From: Halioxenophilus sp964342265
GTDB lineage: Bacteria; Pseudomonadota; Gammaproteobacteria; Pseudomonadales; Cellvibrionaceae
Length of the DNA: 30,513 nucleotides
Assembly: GCA_964342265.1 (NCBI GenBank)
Contig: CAYFFE010000037.1
Location: forward strand, 1 to 30,513
Reading direction: 5' to 3'
In this document: positions 25,099 to 30,513 of the stretch, one piece after another
Layout of the letters: the number at the start of each line of letters is the position of its first letter
How positions within the stretch are numbered: the first letter of the stretch is position 1
Notes under the pieces: generated by a model
Told to the model about the DNA's origin: nothing
Database searches by the model: none
What the model saw: the letters and a program-made list of their open reading frames with translations, nothing else
Made by a program: the position numbers and the translations under genes

Positions 25099-25761
25099 AT
25101 GACCGACTCACAAAAAAAGTACAAGCCAGGAAAAATTCGCGAGCGCAACGAAGAAGTAATTTTAAAAGCGGCCGAACAAGAGTTTGTGCTCCACGGCTTT
25201 AAGGGCACTAGCGTGCAGGCCATTGCCGACCGTGCGGGTTTACCTAAAGCCAACATCCACTATTATTTTAAAAATAAGAACAACCTCTACCGCGCCGTTT
25301 TAGAATACATTACCCAGTTATGGAACGAGGTATTATCGGATATTTCCGCCGACGACGACCCGGCCGAAGTGCTGTATCACTTTATTCGCACCAAAGTCGA
25401 ATTATCCTATACCCAGCCAAGAGCCTCCAAACTGTTTGCCATGGAAATCATTCAGGGAGCGCCGCACATTCGAGAATACATTCGCATCGATATGCGTCAG
25501 TGGGTGCGCTCAAAAACTAAGGTTTTTGAACAATGGATAGAAGCGGGAAAAATGGATCCGGTTGATCCAGTGCATTTAATTTTTATGATTTGGTCGACCA
25601 CTCAGCACTACGCCGATTTCGAAACCCAGGTGCTAACGTTAATGAATCGTGCTGAGTACGAAAAAGAAGATATTGATCACATTACCGAATTTTTGGCCAG
25701 CATTATTTTAAAAGGGTGCGGTTTAGCCATGCCCAATAATCTTAAATCAAGCCCCTCTTAA
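25099..25761 (+). CDS. TetR-family regulator, RutR-like
   Basis: 220-residue repressor. The helix-turn-helix is at about residues 18-65 (ILKAAEQEFVLHGFKGTSV, IADRAGLPKANIHYYFKNK). The C-terminal domain matches RutR/YcdC-like proteins, notably AMEIIQGAPHIREYI and GKMDPVDPVHLIFMIWSTTQHYADFETQV. RutR of E. coli binds uracil or thymine and controls pyrimidine and purine catabolism. Its position 107 bp downstream of the purine permease makes it the best candidate regulator of this locus. A 22-bp imperfect palindrome (25009-25030) lies upstream. The ligand is not known. Confidence 0.9.
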   Translation: MTDSQKKYKPGKIRERNEEVILKAAEQEFVLHGFKGTSVQAIADRAGLPKANIHYYFKNKNNLYRAVLEYITQLWNEVLSDISADDDPAEVLYHFIRTKVELSYTQPRASKLFAMEIIQGAPHIREYIRIDMRQWVRSKTKVFEQWIEAGKMDPVDPVHLIFMIWSTTQHYADFETQVLTLMNRAEYEKEDIDHITEFLASIILKGCGLAMPNNLKSSPS

Positions 25762-25771
25762 AGACGGTCCC

Positions 25772-25796
25772 ACTTAAAGCGAGCTCCCATTTAAGT
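25772..25796. other. Inverted repeat between converging tetR and lhgO
   Basis: ACTTAAA (25772-25778) and TTTAAGT (25790-25796) flank an 11-nt loop containing GAGCTC. It lies between convergent genes, so it may assist termination, but it is AT-rich and lacks a T-tract. Confidence 0.3.
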
Positions 25797-25836
25797 AAAC
25801 AACCTTGAAAAGCTTATTATGTCTGAAATTCCTCGA

Positions 25837-27135
25837 CTAAAAAACGCTAGTTTGTGTTTCTGCACTCACCGTCTTATCGATTTTTCTAACCAAATATTCA
25901 GCAATGGGAAATGCCGAAGTCGCCGCAGGCGAAGGTGCGTTACACACGTGCAAACTGCGTTCAGTTTGTGCAAATAAAAAATCGTGTACTAGTTCGCCGT
26001 TACTCAGCACCGCCTGCGCTCTTACGCCCGCGGGCTCAGGTTGCAATTGATGCATGGACAAGCTCGGGCAATATTTGCGCACACGCTTTAAATAACCGCT
26101 TTTAATCCAAGAGTCTCGCAACTCCGCCAAACCGCTGCGCCAGTGTTTTTTTAGCAAGGGAAAAGTACCTTTAAAGGTTAACGCTTGCCAAGCATCTTTC
26201 ATATCAAAGTTTATTGCCCCATAACCCTCGCGCTTAAAACCCATTACCGCATTGGGCCCAACGGTAATGCTGCCATCGATGGTTTTGGTTAAGTGCACAC
26301 CCAAAAACGGTAATTCCGGATCGGGTATGGGGTAAATTAAATGATTAATTAATGCCGGCTCGCAGGGGTTCAGCCGATAATACTCGCCTCGAAATGGGAT
26401 GATTGCGAATTGACTGGGTTCGAATTGACTGGAAGAAGATTGATTGGGTGAGGATTCGTCCGTACCGTTGAGCACCAACTTGGCGCCGGCCATTTGCGCC
26501 AGTCGATCGGCCATTAAACCGCCGCAAAATAATAAAAATTTGCCACAATAAAAGTGATCATGACTGTACAGGTTTACGTGGTGCTCGCCTTCTTCTATGT
26601 CGATAATTTGTTGGTCTAATTCAATTTGCCCGCCGGCTTGTAAAAATAGCTCGCTCAGCCGTTGGCATATTCGGCCGTAGTCCACCACGGCTGTTTCCGG
26701 CACCCATATCGCGCCAATACCTTGAATATGAGGCTCTCTGGCCTTCAGCTCGGCCTGACTTTGTAAGTGCACGTCGATGCCGTTTTCTAGGCAGCGACGG
26801 TAAAGCGCCTGCATACGCTGCAATTCTGCGTCGTTGGTGGCAACCAACAGCTTGCCACACGCTTCGAATGGAATACCCTGTTCTTGGCAAAACGCTTTAG
26901 TGGCCGCCGCCCCGCGCCGACAAAAGTCGGCTTTTAAGCTGCCCGGTGCGTAATAAACACCAGCGTGAATCACTCCGCTATTGCGCCCGGTTTGGTGCCG
27001 GGCTAACCCGGATTCCTTCTCAATTAACAGAACACGGGCTCCGGGATGTTTAATCTGCAGTTGCCGGGCGCTTGCCAAGCCCACAATACCGCCACCAATC
27101 ACCAGAAAGTCGAATACGGGTTGATGTTTGTTCAT
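25837..27135 (-). CDS. lhgO: L-2-hydroxyglutarate oxidase/dehydrogenase
   Basis: FAD-dependent membrane-associated enzyme oxidising L-2-hydroxyglutarate to 2-oxoglutarate. ATG 27135 (MNKHQPVFDFLVIGGGIVGL) is preferred to in-frame upstream starts because homologues begin just before the Rossmann motif; its ribosome site is weak. The 432 residues match LhgO closely: HQTGRNSGVIHAGVYYAPGS, CGKLLVATN, IPFRGEYYRLNP, HLIYPIPDPELPFLGVHLT, TVGPNAVMGFKREGY and CNAPSPAATSAFPIAEYLV. About 20 extra Ser/Gln-rich residues, encoded partly by a 15-bp repeat, precede IPFRGEY. It is divergent from the ydiJ-type gene. Confidence 0.94.
   Translation of the reverse strand: MNKHQPVFDFLVIGGGIVGLASARQLQIKHPGARVLLIEKESGLARHQTGRNSGVIHAGVYYAPGSLKADFCRRGAAATKAFCQEQGIPFEACGKLLVATNDAELQRMQALYRRCLENGIDVHLQSQAELKAREPHIQGIGAIWVPETAVVDYGRICQRLSELFLQAGGQIELDQQIIDIEEGEHHVNLYSHDHFYCGKFLLFCGGLMADRLAQMAGAKLVLNGTDESSPNQSSSSQFEPSQFAIIPFRGEYYRLNPCEPALINHLIYPIPDPELPFLGVHLTKTIDGSITVGPNAVMGFKREGYGAINFDMKDAWQALTFKGTFPLLKKHWRSGLAELRDSWIKSGYLKRVRKYCPSLSMHQLQPEPAGVRAQAVLSNGELVHDFLFAQTERSLHVCNAPSPAATSAFPIAEYLVRKIDKTVSAETQTSVF
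26406..26447 (-). repeat. 15-bp in-frame repeat inside lhgO
   Basis: CGAATTGACTGG occurs at 26406-26417 and 26421-26432, with a diverged copy at 26436-26447, giving a 15-bp period. It encodes Ser/Gln-rich residues (NQSSSSQFEPSQF) absent at this position in E. coli LhgO as I recall it. Confidence 0.7.
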
Positions 27136-27321
27136 AGGTAGGCGCTTAAATCCCTTTATCGAATACGGATAAAGCGCACAGTGTAACATCCCCAGGAGTC
27201 GCTTAAACCTCGTTGATTGGGCCGACATGGGCTTGGTATGACCGGTTTGCGTGGGTAAACTAGTCGCCCTTGGCAAATTCGATTCATTAGCAACGATGGT
27301 GGTAAACAATCTGTGACGAGC
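27136..27321. promoter_or_regulatory. Divergent lhgO / ydiJ promoter region
   Basis: 186 bp between the two preferred start codons. It must drive both 2-hydroxyglutarate genes. An open frame extends lhgO upstream to 27309 across this region but has no conserved sequence. No confident promoter boxes or operator seen. Confidence 0.4.
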
Positions 27322-30300
27322 ATGATACCGGCAATAACCAGCACTTCACCCGTTCAAGCCCTGTATTTGTCGTTTATCGACGAACTTAAAAGCAGTGGTT
27401 TTGAAGGGGATTTATGCCCGGATTACGCTAATCGCACCGTGCTATCCACCGATAACTCCATCTACCAGATACTGCCACAGGGTGTTATTTATCCTAAAAA
27501 TACCGACGATTTGGTGCGTATTGCCGAATTAAGCAATCGCCGCGAATTCCACACGGTGGTGCTCTCCCCGCGCGGCGGCGGTACTGGCACCAATGGCCAA
27601 TCTCTAACCGACGGCCTGGTGGTAGACGTTTCCAAACACATGAACCAAATCCTCGAAATCAACGCCGAGGAAGGTTGGGCGCGGGTGCAGGCCGGTGTGG
27701 TTAAAGATCAACTCAACGCTGCGGCCAAAGCACACGGCTTATTTTTTGCCCCCGAGCTCTCTACCAGCAATCGCGCCACCATAGGCGGCATGATCAATAC
27801 CGACGCCTCCGGCCAAGGCTCGTGCGTGTACGGCAAAACCCGCGATCATGTGTTAGAGCTCACCAGTGTCTTGTTGGATGGCAGCGTGTTGCTCTCTAAA
27901 GCCCTTGAGGAAGACGAGCTTAAAGCACTGCAGCACAATCAAGATCGCGTTGGCCAAATTCATCGAGTAATCGACGATATTGAGCGCGAACACAAAGACG
28001 CCATTGCCGAAAAATTCCCTAAGCTCAACCGCTGCCTTACGGGTTACGATTTGGCTCATATTCGCGACGACCAAGGCCGGTTTAACCTCAACAATATTTT
28101 GTGCGGTGCCGAAGGCACACTGGGATTTATCAGCGAAGCAAAAATTAATTTACTGAAAATCCCCAAATACACTGCGTTGGTAAATTTACGCTACGCCAAC
28201 TTCGATGCCGCCCTACGCCACGCCAATGCATTAATGCAAGCCGGGCCCACGTCCATCGAGACCGTGGACAACAAAGTCATGGCGTTGGCACAAAGCGATA
28301 TTATTTGGCACACCGTGGGCCATTTTTTTGAGGACGACAGCGATCATCAACTGGCGGCTATTAATTTGGTGGAATACACCAGCGATGACGAACAGGCGTT
28401 AAAAGATGCGGTTGGTGTATTAACCCAGCAACTGGATAACGCCGGCAACGCGGGCCCGAGCTACGGATACTCCATTGCCTGGGGCGACGATGTGGCAAAA
28501 ATTTGGGCCATGCGTAAAAAATCTGTGGGCTTATTGGGCAAAAGTAAAGGCGAAGCCCGACCAATTCCCTTTGTGGAAGATACCGCGGTACCGCCCGAAC
28601 ATTTGGCCGACTACATTTTAGAATTTCGCGCGTTACTCGATAACGCCGGCTTGCAATACGGCATGTTTGGCCATGTGGATGCCGGGGTATTACACGTACG
28701 CCCGGCCATCGACATGAAAGACCCCGAGCAAGAAAAAATGGTTCGCACTATTAGCGACCAGGTCGTGGAATTAACCGATAAATACCACGGATTGATTTGG
28801 GGCGAACACGGTAAGGGCGTGCGCTCAGAATACGCCACACGCTTTTTTGGCGATCTCTACCCACAATTGCAGCGTATTAAAGTGGAATTTGACCCGCGCA
28901 ACCAATTAAATCCCGGAAAAATTGCCACACCCAGCAGTGATATTCCGTTGCTAAAAATTGATGAAGTCACCACACGAGGCCAATTAGATCGACAAATTCC
29001 CGTGCAATATTGGCAGGCCTACAGCGAGGCCGTGTATTGCAATGGCAACGGAGCCTGCTACAACTACAACCCCAAAGATGCCATGTGCCCGAGCTGGAAA
29101 GCCACCCGCGAACGCACACATTCGCCCAAAGGTCGTTCGTCACTCATTCGTGAATGGTTAAAACAACTGGCCGAGCGCGACGTAAACCCTGTAGAAGCCA
29201 GCCAGCAGGTTAAACAGCAAAGCTTTTTAAAAAGCTTAAAGTCACGCTTTAAAAATACGCGAGCTAAGCGCCAGGGTGAGTACGATTTTAGCCACGAAGT
29301 GCACAACAGCATGATGGCCTGCCTGGCCTGTAAATCCTGTGTGGGACAATGCCCGATTAATGTGGATGTACCGGAATTTCGCAGTAAATTTTTAGAGCTT
29401 TATTACAGCCGCTATTTGCGCCCGGCCAAAGATTATTTAATTGGCGGCTTGGAATTTATGATGCCCACTTTGGCACGCGTACCCTGGGCATACAATTTTA
29501 GCTTGTCTCTCAGCCCCATTAGTTGGCTGTTAAAAAAATACGCCGGCATGGTCGACAGCCCCAAATTAACCGGGATTAGCTTAAAAAATGCAGCCCAAAA
29601 ACTGGGTGTACAATACGCCACATCGAATGTATTGAATAATCTAACCGAAGAGCAAAAGCAACAATCGGTAATTTTGGTGCAAGACGCCTTTACCAGTTAT
29701 TTCGAAACGCAAGTTGTTATCGATGCACTCACGGTGTTAAAAAAACTGGGCTTCAACCCAATCTTGGCCCCGTTTAAAGCCAACGGCAAACCCTTGCATG
29801 TACACGGCTTTTTAAAGCAGTTTGAACAAACCGCAAAAAGCACCACCGAATACCTCAACACGCTAGCCGTATCGGGCATTCCACTCATCGGCTTAGAACC
29901 CTCCATGACCCTGACCTACCGAGCTGAATATAAAAAATACGTCGGTGAGCAAGTACCGGAGGTTTTACTGTTGCAAGAATGGTTAGTGCAGCATAAAGAT
30001 CAATTACCTAAAGCAAACATTCAAAACCCACAAGAGTACAAACTACTGGGCCATTGCACCGAAAAAACCAACGCCGCTCCCGCGGTAAAAGCATGGATCA
30101 CAATATTTGAACAATTGGGATTAGGGCTGAGTGAAATTAGCGTGGGTTGCTGTGGTATGTCCGGCACATTTGGCCACGAAACCACCAATGTGGAAACCTC
30201 AAAAAATATCTACGCATTAAGCTGGCAAGATGTGGTTAATGCTCCAGAGCATCAAGGCAAATTAGTCGCCAGCGGTTATTCGTGCAGAAGCCAAGTCAAA

Positions 30301-30357
30301 AGAATGAGCCAAACCACCTTGCCTCACCCCGTGCAGGTGCTTTTGGAGTTTGTTTAG
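27322..30357 (+). CDS. ydiJ: FAD/4Fe-4S oxidoreductase of the YdiJ type, probable D-2-hydroxyglutarate dehydrogenase
   Basis: About 1011 residues, nearly the length of E. coli YdiJ (1018), which has been reported to act as a D-2-hydroxyglutarate dehydrogenase. The N-terminal FAD_binding_4 domain has PRGGGTGTNGQSL and FAPELSTSNRATIGGMINTD; the central FAD-oxidase C domain has YGMFGHVDAGVLHVRP and WGEHGKGVRSEY. A cysteine segment C573/C579/C589 (CNGNGACYNYNPKDAMCP) precedes a ferredoxin motif C667-C670-C673-C677-P. The C-terminal half has a CCG-type motif (VGCCGMSGTFGHE). I prefer ATG 27322 (MIPAI) over GTG 27313 because E. coli YdiJ begins MIPQI. Divergent lhgO handles the other enantiomer. 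Confidence 0.92.
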   Translation: MIPAITSTSPVQALYLSFIDELKSSGFEGDLCPDYANRTVLSTDNSIYQILPQGVIYPKNTDDLVRIAELSNRREFHTVVLSPRGGGTGTNGQSLTDGLVVDVSKHMNQILEINAEEGWARVQAGVVKDQLNAAAKAHGLFFAPELSTSNRATIGGMINTDASGQGSCVYGKTRDHVLELTSVLLDGSVLLSKALEEDELKALQHNQDRVGQIHRVIDDIEREHKDAIAEKFPKLNRCLTGYDLAHIRDDQGRFNLNNILCGAEGTLGFISEAKINLLKIPKYTALVNLRYANFDAALRHANALMQAGPTSIETVDNKVMALAQSDIIWHTVGHFFEDDSDHQLAAINLVEYTSDDEQALKDAVGVLTQQLDNAGNAGPSYGYSIAWGDDVAKIWAMRKKSVGLLGKSKGEARPIPFVEDTAVPPEHLADYILEFRALLDNAGLQYGMFGHVDAGVLHVRPAIDMKDPEQEKMVRTISDQVVELTDKYHGLIWGEHGKGVRSEYATRFFGDLYPQLQRIKVEFDPRNQLNPGKIATPSSDIPLLKIDEVTTRGQLDRQIPVQYWQAYSEAVYCNGNGACYNYNPKDAMCPSWKATRERTHSPKGRSSLIREWLKQLAERDVNPVEASQQVKQQSFLKSLKSRFKNTRAKRQGEYDFSHEVHNSMMACLACKSCVGQCPINVDVPEFRSKFLELYYSRYLRPAKDYLIGGLEFMMPTLARVPWAYNFSLSLSPISWLLKKYAGMVDSPKLTGISLKNAAQKLGVQYATSNVLNNLTEEQKQQSVILVQDAFTSYFETQVVIDALTVLKKLGFNPILAPFKANGKPLHVHGFLKQFEQTAKSTTEYLNTLAVSGIPLIGLEPSMTLTYRAEYKKYVGEQVPEVLLLQEWLVQHKDQLPKANIQNPQEYKLLGHCTEKTNAAPAVKAWITIFEQLGLGLSEISVGCCGMSGTFGHETTNVETSKNIYALSWQDVVNAPEHQGKLVASGYSCRSQVKRMSQTTLPHPVQVLLEFV

Positions 30358-30513
30358 TTTCAACTAGCCTTTAATAAAATCAAAGACTAATTGCTTTATT
30401 TCAATCCTATCACCACATTTTTTGAAGCCAGCCGGAATGCATACCCGAGTTAATTTCGACTAGGGCCTGTTAACACTAATAAGCCTGTCAGCAATCAGTG
30501 AAAAGTTGATAAA

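Noticed and set aside
25819..26105. ATG 25819 beginning MSEIPRLKNA, running antisense into the lhgO 3' end
   Set aside because: The frame becomes Arg-rich non-conserved sequence antisense to lhgO; it looks like chance rather than a gene remnant.
30358..30513. Possible insertion-sequence edge (GGGCCTGTTAACACTAA near 30464-30480)
   Set aside because: It vaguely resembles some transposon termini, but there is no partner inverted repeat, target duplication or transposase in the window. The rest of this 156-bp tail shows nothing I can name.

Overview
The window looks like a chromosomal stretch from a marine-type gammaproteobacterium with moderate GC. I infer something close to the Cellvibrionales from protein flavour; no rRNA or other marker gene is present to prove it. 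I see no tRNA, rRNA, CRISPR array, transposase or phage gene. The window edge truncates only the first gene, a glutathione-dependent formaldehyde dehydrogenase.

Layout. 1-2107: frmA-type dehydrogenase (minus) with a divergent LysR regulator. 2336-4759: a large acyl-CoA dehydrogenase facing sodB, separated by a strong bidirectional terminator. 5095-9454: a two-gene signalling unit, a hybrid histidine kinase whose sensor is an NCS1-type nucleobase-transporter domain plus a ten-cysteine module, overlapping a REC-LuxR response regulator. 9618-12865: outer-membrane phospholipase A (pldA), a MmcQ/YjbR protein, and a divergent LysR / exported DJ-1-PfpI pair. 12912-14516: a membrane-anchored GltB-like FMN/Fe-S protein.

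14628-23207 is the core of the window: seven minus-strand genes xdhA-xdhB-xdhC-uraD-uraH-guaD-puuD, with stop/start overlaps at three of the junctions. Together they encode guanine to xanthine (GuaD), xanthine to urate (XdhAB, matured by XdhC), urate to 5-hydroxyisourate (PuuD), and then via OHCU to (S)-allantoin (UraH, UraD). Allantoinase and later steps are not here. Divergent from the operon is an NCS2 (AzgA-type) purine permease followed by a RutR-like TetR regulator, so uptake, oxidation and probable control are contiguous. The shared regulatory region carries two CCTAGG-centred palindromes 21 bp apart and a permease leader that can fold into a three-way junction.

25837-30333: a divergent pair, lhgO (L-2-hydroxyglutarate oxidase) and a ydiJ-type FAD/Fe-S enzyme (probable D-2-hydroxyglutarate dehydrogenase), suggesting clearance of both 2-hydroxyglutarate enantiomers.

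Most worth a second look: the transporter-derived sensor kinase and its possible link to purines or allantoin; the permease leader RNA and paired palindromes; in-frame 12-15 bp tandem repeats inserted in otherwise conserved proteins (xdhB, lhgO, the MmcQ gene); and a 13-bp-periodic T6 array upstream of uraH.
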